Below, in pieces: positions 54,316-62,510 of a DNA stretch of 64,000 nt. The notes under the pieces are model-generated. The model saw only the letters and a program-made list of their open reading frames with translations. It was not told the DNA's origin and did not search any database. The position numbers and the translations under genes were made by a program. Source of the DNA: Duganella levis (GTDB lineage: Bacteria; Pseudomonadota; Gammaproteobacteria; Burkholderiales; Burkholderiaceae_D); the NCBI RefSeq assembly GCF_009857605.1, contig NZ_WWCT01000018.1, positions 62,001 to 126,000 of the forward strand. Reading direction: 5' to 3'. The first letter of the stretch is position 1. Each line of letters opens with the position of its first letter.

Positions 54316-54615
54316 ATGGAAACCAGGATCGCAAAACTCGAAGAATTAATGGCCGACGCCCGCGCACGGCTGGATCAGTGCGCGACCAAAGCCGACCTTG
54401 AGGCGTTACGGGCCGAGATGCACAAGGGCTTTGCCGACATCATCAAGTGGATCGTCGGCACGGCGATTGTCATGAGTGGCACTGGCATCGTCGTCATGAC
54501 CTTCGTGCTCAACAACGCGGTGCCCAAAACGCCGCCGCCGGCGCCTCTGCCGCCGGTGGTGATCTACACTCAGCCGGCGCCGGTTGCTCCTGCGGCTGCC
54601 GCGCCGCGCATGTAA
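54316..54615 (+). CDS. Small coiled-coil membrane protein
   Basis: A 99-residue protein: an N-terminal coiled coil (MADARARLDQ to ALRAEMHKGF), one transmembrane helix (about 46-67) and a Pro/Ala-rich tail. It resembles small proteins of the DUF1640-like type but is not assigned. Its start has no ribosome-binding site, in line with the leaderless promoter. Confidence 0.65.
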   Translation: METRIAKLEELMADARARLDQCATKADLEALRAEMHKGFADIIKWIVGTAIVMSGTGIVVMTFVLNNAVPKTPPPAPLPPVVIYTQPAPVAPAAAAPRM

Positions 54616-54698
54616 CGTTTTATTACATATCGCTAACCTAACTGAACGCGCGACCATTCTAGACTACCATTGTCTTTATTTTCGGCAATGGAGCGACG

Positions 54699-55178
54699 AT
54701 GCGCCGCGCACTCACCCTGATGTTATTCCTGTCCATGCTACAAGGCGCACTCGCCTGGGCAGCACTGGGCAGCTCCCCGTCCGACTTCGGCACCACCACC
54801 ACCACGCAAACCCGCATGGCGGCGCGCAGCCTGGCGGCCAGCAGCACCAGCAACGCCACCACTACGGCGGTCTACACCATCAGCCAAAGCACGCTCGACA
54901 GCGGCACCATCGTGCGCGAATACACCGATGCCAGCGGCGTGGTGTTCGCCGTCAGCTGGACCGGCCCGACCCTGCCGGACCTGCGCATGCTGCTCGGCGA
55001 TAAATTCACCGTCATGACCAGCAACGCCGCCAAGCGTCCCAAGGCCGGTCATTCGCAACTGGCGGTCGACCAGTCCGACGTGGTCATCGTCTCCAGCGGC
55101 CACATGCGCGCGTATGCCGGCCAGGCCTGGATTCCCAGCGCCCTGCCGGCCGGGTTCGACACCACCACCATAGAATAA
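54699..55178 (+). CDS. DUF2844 domain exported protein
   Basis: A 159-residue protein with a signal peptide (ending about GALAWA) and the DUF2844 features as I recall them (REYTDASGVVFAVSWTGPTLPDL). It precedes the DUF3443-type gene by ten bases. An ATGTAA-N7-TTACAT inverted repeat (54610-54628) lies upstream. The function is unknown. Confidence 0.75.
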   Translation: MRRALTLMLFLSMLQGALAWAALGSSPSDFGTTTTTQTRMAARSLAASSTSNATTTAVYTISQSTLDSGTIVREYTDASGVVFAVSWTGPTLPDLRMLLGDKFTVMTSNAAKRPKAGHSQLAVDQSDVVIVSSGHMRAYAGQAWIPSALPAGFDTTTIE

Positions 55179-55188
55179 GGGAGTCTGC

Positions 55189-56901
55189 ATGAAATTTTCT
55201 CATCTGGCAGGCGCCTTGCTGTGCCTGGCGCTAGCCGCCTGTGGCGGTGGCGGCAGTTCGTCGTCCACCGCGACCACCACCAGCACCCCCGAATCGATGG
55301 CCGTGGCCACGCCGGTCGTCAGCATCAGCGCCTCGCCGACCGCCACCACCACCGGCCAGGTCGTCACGCTGACCTGGAGCGTCGCCAACCCGACCGGCAG
55401 CAGCTGTACCGCCTCCGGCGCCTGGAGCGGCACGCTGGCCACCAGCGGCAGCCAGACCGTCACCGCCGGCGCGGCCGGCACCGCCAATTACACGCTGACC
55501 TGCGGCAGCGTCAGCAACACCGCCGTGGTTACCGTGGCCACGCCGCCGCCCTCGCCCACCGTCAGCCTGACGCTGGCGCCGGCCAACATCACCACTGCGC
55601 AAACCACCACGCTCAGCTGGTCGTCGGCCAACGCCACCAGTTGCATCGCCAGCGGCGCCTGGAGCGGCAGCAAAGCCACCTCCGGTTCGATCAGCATCAC
55701 CCCTAGCGCGGTCGGCAACTTCACCTACAGTATGAGCTGCAGCGGCGACGGCGGCAGTGCCGACGCCAGCACCGCGCTCAGCGTCACGGCAGCGCTCAGC
55801 AACAGCACCGCCATCCTGGTCGATAGCGGCCCGAGCGGCGTCAGCGGCGTGATCAATGTGCCGTATGTCAGCGTCACCGTCTGCCGTCCCGGCACCAGCA
55901 CCTGCCAGACCATCGACCACATACTGCTGGACACCGGCTCCTACGGCCTGCGCCTGCTGGCCGGCCAGCTCAGTTCGACGCTGGCGCTGCCGACCGTGAC
56001 CACCGCCAGCGGCGCCGATGCCGGTGAATGCGGCAAGTTCATCAGCGGCTACACCTGGGGAGCGGTGCGCCAGGCCGACGTCAAGATGGCCGATGAAGTG
56101 GCATCCGCCATCTCCATCCAGGTGATCGGCGACACCGGCAGCAGCTACACCAGCACGCCATCGAGTTGCAGCAGCGCCGGCAGCAATATGGGCACGCTGG
56201 CGGCGCTCGGCGCCAACGGCATCCTCGGTGTCGGCATGTTCAAGCAGGATTGCGGCAGTTCGTGCGCCAACGCCGCCATCAGCGGCGCCTATTACGCCTG
56301 CGCCAACGGCAGTTGCACGGCCAGCGCCATGCCGCTGGTCAGGCAGGTCAGCAATCCGGTGTCCTCATTCGCCATCAACAACAACGGCTTGCTGATCACC
56401 ATGCCAGCCGTCGGCACCGCCGGCCTGACCTCGGTCAGCGGCACGCTGGCATTCGGCGTCAACACCCAGAGCAACAACACCATCGCCAGCGAAACCATTT
56501 TCAAGGCCAACAGCAGCGGCGACTTCACCACCACCTACAACGGCAAGGCCTACAGCGCCAGCTTCATCGACAGCGGCTCGAACGGCTACTTCTTCCCTGA
56601 CAGCAGCATCCGCCAATGCTCGGGCGGCGACTTCTACTGTCCGGCTGCGGCGTTGTCACTGAGCGCCACCAACACCGCCTCCGACGGCAGCGCCACCGGC
56701 GCCGTCAACTTCAACGTGGTCAACCTGGTCAACCTGGCCTCGACCATCACCGCGGCGCAGGTCGGCGGTACGGTCGGCAGCAGCAGCGCGTCCAGCAACT
56801 ATTTCGACTGGGGCATGCCGTTCTTCTACGGTCGCCGCGTGTTCGTGGTCATGGAGAACAACACCGTGGCCGGCAAGACCGGACCGTACTGGGCGTATTG
56901 A
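55189..56901 (+). CDS. DUF3443-type lipoprotein with pepsin-like motifs
   Basis: A 570-residue lipoprotein (LAACGGGG). Two Ig-like repeats (about 45-115 and 125-205, both with the SGAWSG motif) lead to a C-terminal domain with LLDTGSYGLRLL (Asp248), GILGVGMF and FIDSGSNGYFF (Asp461). The paired D-T/S-G-S motifs in that order with a GILG-type segment between them resemble bilobal pepsin-like aspartic peptidases. Its partner gene encodes a DUF2844 protein. Proteolysis is an inference; no activity is known to me. Confidence 0.75.
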   Translation: MKFSHLAGALLCLALAACGGGGSSSSTATTTSTPESMAVATPVVSISASPTATTTGQVVTLTWSVANPTGSSCTASGAWSGTLATSGSQTVTAGAAGTANYTLTCGSVSNTAVVTVATPPPSPTVSLTLAPANITTAQTTTLSWSSANATSCIASGAWSGSKATSGSISITPSAVGNFTYSMSCSGDGGSADASTALSVTAALSNSTAILVDSGPSGVSGVINVPYVSVTVCRPGTSTCQTIDHILLDTGSYGLRLLAGQLSSTLALPTVTTASGADAGECGKFISGYTWGAVRQADVKMADEVASAISIQVIGDTGSSYTSTPSSCSSAGSNMGTLAALGANGILGVGMFKQDCGSSCANAAISGAYYACANGSCTASAMPLVRQVSNPVSSFAINNNGLLITMPAVGTAGLTSVSGTLAFGVNTQSNNTIASETIFKANSSGDFTTTYNGKAYSASFIDSGSNGYFFPDSSIRQCSGGDFYCPAAALSLSATNTASDGSATGAVNFNVVNLVNLASTITAAQVGGTVGSSSASSNYFDWGMPFFYGRRVFVVMENNTVAGKTGPYWAY

Positions 56902-56909
56902 TTTGCGCA

Positions 56910-56943
56910 ATGTCATATTGTTGTCACGATAAATAGCTAAAGT
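56910..56943 (+). promoter_or_regulatory. Candidate PhoB-dependent promoter
   Basis: ATGTCAT (56910-56916), ATTG, TTGTCAC (56921-56927) are two Pho half-sites 11 bases apart (each 6/7 to consensus). TAAAGT at 56938-56943 follows by ten bases, the same layout as at 27776-27809. Confidence 0.7.
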
Positions 56944-56975
56944 CGCAACCTTGAATTTTTCCTTTCGAGGTAGTG

Positions 56976-59093
56976 ATGAAATTAAATCTGGTGATGCTGG
57001 CTGCCATGACGGCGGCCGGCCTGGTAGCATGCGGCGGCGATAACAATCCTGTTGCAGTGACCCCACCCGCCGCTCCGGCGATCCCGGAAGGCACCACCGT
57101 CACCGTGGCACTGTTGGAAACCACCGACATCCACGCCAACGTGATGAGCTATAACTACTACTCGCTGGCCGAGGACACCAGCCTGGGCCTGGAACGCACG
57201 TCGTCGCTGGTCAAGGCCGCGCGCACCGAGAACCCGAACAACGTCTTGCTGGACGACGGCGACACCATCCAGGGCACGCTGCTGGGCGACCTGCAAGCCG
57301 TCACCAAGCCGATCGCCTGCACCGACACGCTGGCCGTGCACAAAGTCATGAACGCCATGAAATTCGACGGCGGCGGCTTCGGCAACCACGAATTCAACTA
57401 CGGCCTGCCATTCCTGAGCCAGGTCACCAATACCGACTTCGGCATTCCGGGCGTGACCAAGCCGACCGGCACCTGCGGCGCGCCGACCTTCCCGTTGGTG
57501 CTGACCAACGTCACCGGCGTCGCCAGCGGCAAGCCGATCGTGCAGCCGTACACCCTGCTGCCGCGCACCTTCTCGGCCACCAAGCCGGACGGCAGCAAGC
57601 TGGATGTAAAAATGAACATCGGCATCATGAGCTTCGTGCCGCCGCAGATCCTCGAATGGGACCAGAAAAACCTGGCCGGCAAAGTCGCCATCACCGGCGT
57701 GCAGGAAGCCGCCAAGCAGTACGTGCCGGAAATGCGCAGCAAAGGCGCCGACCTGGTGGTGGCGCTGTCGCACGGCGGCCTCGACCCAAGCACCTACAGC
57801 CCGAAAATGGAAAACGGTTCCTACCACCTGACCAGCACCGGCATCGACGCGCTGCTGATCGGCCACTCGCACCTGATCTTCCCGAAAGGTAAAGAGACTG
57901 GCGCAGCGGCACTGGATCCAGCATTCGCCTCGTTCCCGGCCAGCGCCAACATCGACGCCGTCAACGGCTTCGTCAACGGCGTGCCGACCGTCATGGCGCA
58001 AAGCTGGGGCCGCCGTCTGGGCATCATCAAGCTGACCCTGGCCTACACCGCTGGCAAATGGGTCGTGCAGCCAACCAAGACCTCGGTGGAATCGCGCGGC
58101 TTCAAGTACACGGACGGCACCACCAACATCGCCGCCGACAGCAGCGTCGCGCCGCTGGTGGCCACCGAACACGCCGCCACCATCGCCTACGCCAAGCAGC
58201 CGCTGGGCGTGACCACCGACTTCGAGATGTCCTCGTACTTCTCGCTGGCCGGCGATGTCAGCGCGATCCAGCTGGTCAACCAGGCACAGCTGGCGTATGT
58301 GAAAAACTTCATCGCCACCAGCACCGACGCCACCCTGGCCAGCTACAAAAACATTCCGGTGATTTCGTGCAGCGCGCCGTTCAAGGCCGGCCGCAACGGT
58401 GCTTCGGACTTTACCGATGTGGCGCCAGGGGCCTCGCCGACTGCGCCGATCGGCCTGCAAGTGCGTAATCCGGGCGACCTGTACCTGTACTCGAACAACA
58501 ACCTGCAAGCGGTCAAGATCAAGGGCTCCGACCTGAAGGCCTGGCTGGAAACCGCCGCCAAGCAGTTCGGCCAGATCGATCCGACCAAGGCTACCGAGCA
58601 GGATCTGGTGCCGAGCTACAGCACCATCTACAACTACGACGTGTTCTACGCCGAGAACAACGCGCTGACCTACCAGATTGATGTGACCAAGCCAGCCGGC
58701 AGCCGCATCGTCAACCTGACCTACCTGGGCAAGGCCGTGGCGGATGGCGATGACTTCATCGTCGCCACCAACGACTACCGTGCAGGCGGCGGTGGCGCGG
58801 TGCCTGGCATCGACGGCAGCAAGACCATTATCAAGTCGCCGGACGCCAACCAGACCGTGGTCAGCAACTACCTGACGGCGCAAGGCGCAGCGACCGGCAA
58901 GGTCACGCTGGCCGGCAACGGCAGCGCGCGCAGCTGGAGCTTCGTCAAGGTGGCGACCGCCGGTCCGGTGATCCTGCGCTCGGCGCCGGGCCACCTGGCG
59001 GTAGCCAAGGGCAGCGGCCTGACGGCGGTGACGGCTGAAGGCGCCCTGGACGCCAGCGGCTTCGCCAAGTACACCATCGACTTGAGCAAGTAA
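56976..59093 (+). CDS. Lipoprotein 5'-nucleotidase/metallophosphoesterase
   Basis: A 705-residue lipoprotein (GLVACGG). The metallophosphoesterase domain has TTDIHANVM, the DDGDTIQGT motif, GNHEFNYG and IGHSHLIF. The C-terminal 5'-nucleotidase domain (about 400-690) follows. Such proteins release phosphate from nucleotides in the periplasm. The start at 56976 is preferred to the GTG at 56973. The PhoB-type promoter suggests expression in phosphate shortage. Confidence 0.9.
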   Translation: MKLNLVMLAAMTAAGLVACGGDNNPVAVTPPAAPAIPEGTTVTVALLETTDIHANVMSYNYYSLAEDTSLGLERTSSLVKAARTENPNNVLLDDGDTIQGTLLGDLQAVTKPIACTDTLAVHKVMNAMKFDGGGFGNHEFNYGLPFLSQVTNTDFGIPGVTKPTGTCGAPTFPLVLTNVTGVASGKPIVQPYTLLPRTFSATKPDGSKLDVKMNIGIMSFVPPQILEWDQKNLAGKVAITGVQEAAKQYVPEMRSKGADLVVALSHGGLDPSTYSPKMENGSYHLTSTGIDALLIGHSHLIFPKGKETGAAALDPAFASFPASANIDAVNGFVNGVPTVMAQSWGRRLGIIKLTLAYTAGKWVVQPTKTSVESRGFKYTDGTTNIAADSSVAPLVATEHAATIAYAKQPLGVTTDFEMSSYFSLAGDVSAIQLVNQAQLAYVKNFIATSTDATLASYKNIPVISCSAPFKAGRNGASDFTDVAPGASPTAPIGLQVRNPGDLYLYSNNNLQAVKIKGSDLKAWLETAAKQFGQIDPTKATEQDLVPSYSTIYNYDVFYAENNALTYQIDVTKPAGSRIVNLTYLGKAVADGDDFIVATNDYRAGGGGAVPGIDGSKTIIKSPDANQTVVSNYLTAQGAATGKVTLAGNGSARSWSFVKVATAGPVILRSAPGHLAVAKGSGLTAVTAEGALDASGFAKYTIDLSK

Positions 59094-59107
59094 GCTGAGG
59101 AGATGCG

Positions 59108-59833
59108 ATGCGTACCCTGACCGCAGCGTTGCTGAGTTCGGTTTTGCTGTTCGGCTGCCAGATGCAGCAAGAAAAACCGACCTCGGCGCAAATCGAAGTC
59201 ATCGGCATGAAGGCCAAGCAGGAAGCGGATGCGCACGCCGAGCGTAAGCTGATCGCCTGGTCGGAGCAGAATATGCCGGTGGCGCAGCGTGAGCTGGCAA
59301 TACTCTACCAGTCGCGCCCCGAGCAACGCGCCGACGCGCTCAAGCTATTTGAGCAGGCGGCGCGCGGTGGCGATGTCGAAGCCGCCTTCCAGCTGGGCGA
59401 AATGCTGCGGATCGGCGTGCTGGGCGTGCCGGCCGCACCGACGGCGGCAGCGCCGTGGTACGCACTGGCGGCCCAGCACCAGCACGCCAAGGCGGCGCTG
59501 GCGCTGGGGCTGATGGTCAAGAACGGCAACGGCGTGCCGTGCGATGCGGCACGGGCGGCCAGCCTGATGTCGCAGGCGGCCGGGCTGGGCAATGCGCATG
59601 CGATGTTCCTGCTCTCCAACATCTACCGTGCAGGTGAAGGCGTGGCGCAAGATACGGCCAAGGCCCGCACCTGGCTGGAAGAGGCGGCCGAGCACGAATA
59701 TCCGCCGGCGCTGCAGGAACTGGCGATGACCGTCCAGCTGGGTGACGCCCTGTCGGCCAGGGACGAACGCCGCGCCGGCGAGCTGATGAAGGAAGCCAGC
59801 GAACACCGCCGCAACAATTGGAACCGGTTCTGA
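59108..59833 (+). CDS. Sel1-repeat lipoprotein
   Basis: A 241-residue lipoprotein (signal ending LLFGC) with about five Sel1-like helical repeats (for example AAFQLGEMLRIGVLG and AMFLLSNIYRAGEGVAQD). GAGGAG five bases before the ATG marks the start. It follows the 5'-nucleotidase gene by 14 bases and is probably in the same transcript. Sel1 proteins are scaffolds for protein contacts. Confidence 0.85.
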   Translation: MRTLTAALLSSVLLFGCQMQQEKPTSAQIEVIGMKAKQEADAHAERKLIAWSEQNMPVAQRELAILYQSRPEQRADALKLFEQAARGGDVEAAFQLGEMLRIGVLGVPAAPTAAAPWYALAAQHQHAKAALALGLMVKNGNGVPCDAARAASLMSQAAGLGNAHAMFLLSNIYRAGEGVAQDTAKARTWLEEAAEHEYPPALQELAMTVQLGDALSARDERRAGELMKEASEHRRNNWNRF

Positions 59834-59835
59834 GC

Positions 59836-59859
59836 AATAACGGCCTCAGAGCCGTTATT
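59836..59859. terminator. Hairpin after the Sel1-repeat gene
   Basis: AATAACGGC, loop CTCAGA, GCCGTTATT forms a nine-base-pair stem just after the stop codon; no long T run follows. Confidence 0.5.
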
Positions 59860-59872
59860 CTCAGGAGGTTCC

Positions 59873-60106
59873 ATGAAAGCACTATTCATCGCCCCGGCCC
59901 ACGAATCGCCGCCACTGGACGAATTGCGCGTGGTGGTCGGCAACCCGGTCGCCATGGCCGCCATCGAGAAAAACCAACTCCCCTTCTCTGACGGCACCAT
60001 CCTGGTCAAGCTGGCGTGGAAACACGTGCAATCGGCCGCCTGCTGGGGCTGCTGCCAGGCGCTGGTCAAGAACCACGACTTCGTCTTCACCCGCCTGGCG
60101 CCGTAA
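59873..60106 (+). pseudogene. Cytochrome P460 remnant with an internal deletion
   Basis: A 77-residue frame. LRVVVGNPVAMAAIEKN and FSDGTILVKLAWK match the N-terminal half of the cytochrome P460 family as I recall it, and KNHDFVFTRLAP matches its C-terminus, but the middle of about 60 residues is lost. The haem motif reads CWGCC, with Cys in place of the His of CxxCH. No signal peptide is present. It has AGGAGG before the ATG and may still be translated, but a functional cytochrome is unlikely. Confidence 0.7.
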
Positions 60107-60147
60107 GCACATATAGGTTAGCGCAAAGAGGCTTCTCTTCACAGTGC

Positions 60148-60153
60148 TAGAAT
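60148..60153 (+). promoter_or_regulatory. -10 (TAGAAT) of the toxin-antitoxin operon
   Basis: TAGAAT lies 25 bases before the antitoxin ATG. An AAGAG-GCTT-CTCTT inverted repeat (60126-60139) just upstream is a possible operator. Confidence 0.5.
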
Positions 60154-60178
60154 CGGTTCTTCATTGCGGGAGAACGCC

Positions 60179-60454
60179 ATGCCTCAGATCACAATCACCC
60201 TCTCAGATCAGCTTTACCAACAAGTCGCCGCAGCGGTCGAAGGCCAAACACTGAGTGCCGAAGATTTTGTTCTGTTGGCGATAGCTCAAAGGATTAGCTC
60301 ATGCCCCCAAACTGATCCCCGTGACGATGCCAGTTATTCCCAATACTTGCGCACCGGTTTAGCTGTGCCGGCGACTGAGATTCTGGATTACTATAAAAAT
60401 CGCCTCGAAGGGAAAGTCCCGCCAAAGCCGTCATTCAGGAAAATGGAAGGCTAA
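60179..60454 (+). CDS. Antitoxin of a type II toxin-antitoxin pair
   Basis: A 91-residue protein. The first 40 residues (PQITITLSDQLYQQVAAAV) look like a ribbon-helix-helix DNA-binding domain, and the tail (YYKNRLEGKVPPKPSF) would bind the toxin. GGGAG lies before the ATG. The toxin gene follows by two bases, a usual TA layout in which the antitoxin represses its own operon. Confidence 0.75.
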   Translation: MPQITITLSDQLYQQVAAAVEGQTLSAEDFVLLAIAQRISSCPQTDPRDDASYSQYLRTGLAVPATEILDYYKNRLEGKVPPKPSFRKMEG

Positions 60455-60456
60455 TC

Positions 60457-60741
60457 ATGCCAGCCGTTGGGCTGTCAGAGAGCGCAGAGAATGATCTTGA
60501 GAAAATCTTTGATCATTTAGCTTTGTTCGACGCCAAGAATGCAAGCAGCAGAGTTGGCGAAATCGAGCAGGCATTGTCGATGCTTGCGGCTAACCCGATG
60601 ATAGGCCGGCCCGTCTCACCGAGCCGCCGGGAGCTACTAATCGGCAAACGCAAAAACGGCTACATTGCCACGTACCAATATGTCACGGGAGACAAGTTGG
60701 TTCTCGTCACCGCCATCCGCAGCCAGCACCAAGCTGCTTAG
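60457..60741 (+). CDS. ParE/RelE-family toxin
   Basis: A 94-residue protein with the family's LSESAENDLEKIF helix, the NPMIGRPVSPSRRELLIG turn and the final YVTGDKLVLVTAIRSQHQ strands. ParE toxins inhibit gyrase and RelE toxins cut mRNA; the sequence fits ParE somewhat better. The pair is probably a plasmid- or island-derived addiction module. Confidence 0.85.
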   Translation: MPAVGLSESAENDLEKIFDHLALFDAKNASSRVGEIEQALSMLAANPMIGRPVSPSRRELLIGKRKNGYIATYQYVTGDKLVLVTAIRSQHQAA

Positions 60742-60829
60742 CGTGGTGCGGCGCACAGACCGGTGCGGGGGCGGCTTCTAGACTGGCTTGGCAGTCCCCT
60801 CACATTCATTCGCCACGCAAGGAGCCGAC

Positions 60830-61330
60830 ATGAGAACTACTTCCCACTCGACGGGCAAGATCCCCAAGCCTATTCCCACTTCCACCGAACCGCAAGACGC
60901 GATCACGCTGCTCACCGAAGACCATGAGCACGTCAAATCAATGTTCGAACAGTATGAAGAGCTGGGCGACCGTGCGCACGTCAGCAAGCACAAGCTGGCG
61001 TTGCAAATCTGCGAAGAGCTGACCAAGCACGCGACGGCGGAAGAAGAGATTTTCTACCCGGCCGTGCGCAAGGCTACCAAGGACGAGGACATGGTGGATG
61101 AAGCCGTGGTCGAACACGCCTCAGCCAAAGACTTGATCGCGCAGATCATCAGCATGGAGCCGACCGACGACCTGTACGACGCCAAGGTCAAGGTGCTGGG
61201 CGAGCTGATCGACCACCACGTCAAGGAAGAAGAAGAGGAAATGTTCCCCAAGGCGCGCAAGGCCAAGCTGGACCTGATGGCGCTGGGCGAAGCCATCGCC
61301 ATCCGCAAGGAACAGATCGAACTGCCGTAA
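60830..61330 (+). CDS. Hemerythrin domain protein
   Basis: A 166-residue four-helix protein with the iron-binding His/Glu residues in LTEDHEHVKSMFE, HATAEEEIFYPAV, EHASAKDLI and DHHVKEEEEEMF. The start at 60830 has AAGGAG five bases upstream. It may store oxygen or nitric oxide or sense stress. It converges on the CoaD-HD gene. Confidence 0.9.
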   Translation: MRTTSHSTGKIPKPIPTSTEPQDAITLLTEDHEHVKSMFEQYEELGDRAHVSKHKLALQICEELTKHATAEEEIFYPAVRKATKDEDMVDEAVVEHASAKDLIAQIISMEPTDDLYDAKVKVLGELIDHHVKEEEEEMFPKARKAKLDLMALGEAIAIRKEQIELP

Positions 61331-61338
61331 ATTCGGGG

Positions 61339-62478
61339 TTACAGCCGCGCCATCTCGCGCTGCATATTGTCGATGGCGCGCTCGTTGTATTGTTCGGCGA
61401 AGTAATCGTTGCCGAACAGCTGGCCGGCTTGCGCCTTGCGGCACAGGTGCGCCAGCGCCGCGCCGCGCTGTTCGCAATAGACGTCGTCCGCCATGTGGCT
61501 GTACTCCTGGCGGATGGCGCGCGCGTAATTCTGGTAGACCTCGTCATCCTGGCCGAGAATCGCCAGATCCACGCTCAACAGCACGTCTTTCAGCCGGTGC
61601 GTGATCGCCGCTTCCTGGAAATGATCGGTGGCGCGTATCAGTTCAGCCGCATCGTCCATTTCCTGGCCCAGGTGGCTACCCAGCCACATCTGCGCGCTGG
61701 CTTCCTCATTGGTGGCCGCCGCCGGATCACCATTGTGGCCGTACTCGGCGTCGTGGAACCAGAACGCCTGCTTGATGATGTCGACATCGGCCGGCTCCGG
61801 CCGCATATTGCCGGCCCACACGCGGATCTCGCACAGGCCGTGCACCAGGTGGTCGAGGTTGTGATAGTGGCGCGCCGTGCCGCCGTAGCAATCAGGACCG
61901 GTCAGCCGCGCGAACCAGTCGTCCGCATGGGCGATGGCGGTGGCGTCGCGGTGCTCGTAGTCCCAGAGCGTTTCCCATTCCTTGCGCAGCCAGCTCAGCA
62001 CCCAGGCGTGATACGCCGGACCCGGCACGAATTTCTTCATGATCCAGTTCCAGCCGATCGGCCCTTCCAGCGCCTTGACGAACGACGAACTGACCGACCC
62101 CAGGTCGCGCGGCGGCATCACGAACACCGTCTTCGCGCCTTGCAGCACGTCCACATTGGTTTGCTGGATCAGGTTCTCGTAATCGAAGTCGGCGGTGGTG
62201 CGGATGCCGCGGATCAGGCACTCGACGCCCTGCTTCTTGGCTGCGCGCGCCGTGTAGTCGCCGCGCACGATCACCACCGAGACGTTGTTCCAGCCCTGTT
62301 GCTGGCAGCTGAGCGAAATGATGCTCTTGCGCTCCTCGGCCGAAAACTTGGGCTTCTTGGCCGGATTTTCAGACAGGAAGACCACTACCTCGTCCGCCAG
62401 CGAGCGGGCTTCGTTGATCACCCACATATGGCCGTTGGTGATCGGGTCCAGGGTTCCCGAAAATCCGATTTTCTTCAT
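61339..62478 (-). CDS. Fusion of CoaD-like adenylyltransferase and HD-type phosphohydrolase
   Basis: A 379-residue protein. Residues 1-160 are a phosphopantetheine adenylyltransferase-like domain (FSGTLDPITNGH with the T/HxGH-type site, LIRGIRTTADFDYE and SVSSSFVK). Residues about 170-379 match the predicted HD-superfamily hydrolases of COG4339 (HYHNLDHLV, FHDAEYGHNGD). CoaD makes dephospho-CoA from phosphopantetheine; the HD part should remove a phosphate group. The fused order suggests linked CoA metabolism. Whether this is the cell's only CoaD cannot be seen here. Confidence 0.8.
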   Translation of the reverse strand: MKKIGFSGTLDPITNGHMWVINEARSLADEVVVFLSENPAKKPKFSAEERKSIISLSCQQQGWNNVSVVIVRGDYTARAAKKQGVECLIRGIRTTADFDYENLIQQTNVDVLQGAKTVFVMPPRDLGSVSSSFVKALEGPIGWNWIMKKFVPGPAYHAWVLSWLRKEWETLWDYEHRDATAIAHADDWFARLTGPDCYGGTARHYHNLDHLVHGLCEIRVWAGNMRPEPADVDIIKQAFWFHDAEYGHNGDPAAATNEEASAQMWLGSHLGQEMDDAAELIRATDHFQEAAITHRLKDVLLSVDLAILGQDDEVYQNYARAIRQEYSHMADDVYCEQRGAALAHLCRKAQAGQLFGNDYFAEQYNERAIDNMQREMARL

Positions 62479-62510
62479 GCACCACTCCAACACCGTGTCA
62501 AAACGGCATT

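Noticed and set aside
55221..55706. A plus-strand frame rich in Arg/His/Gln inside the DUF3443-type gene
   Set aside because: It is a shifted frame of the Ser/Thr-rich Ig-like repeats, without start signals or a domain.
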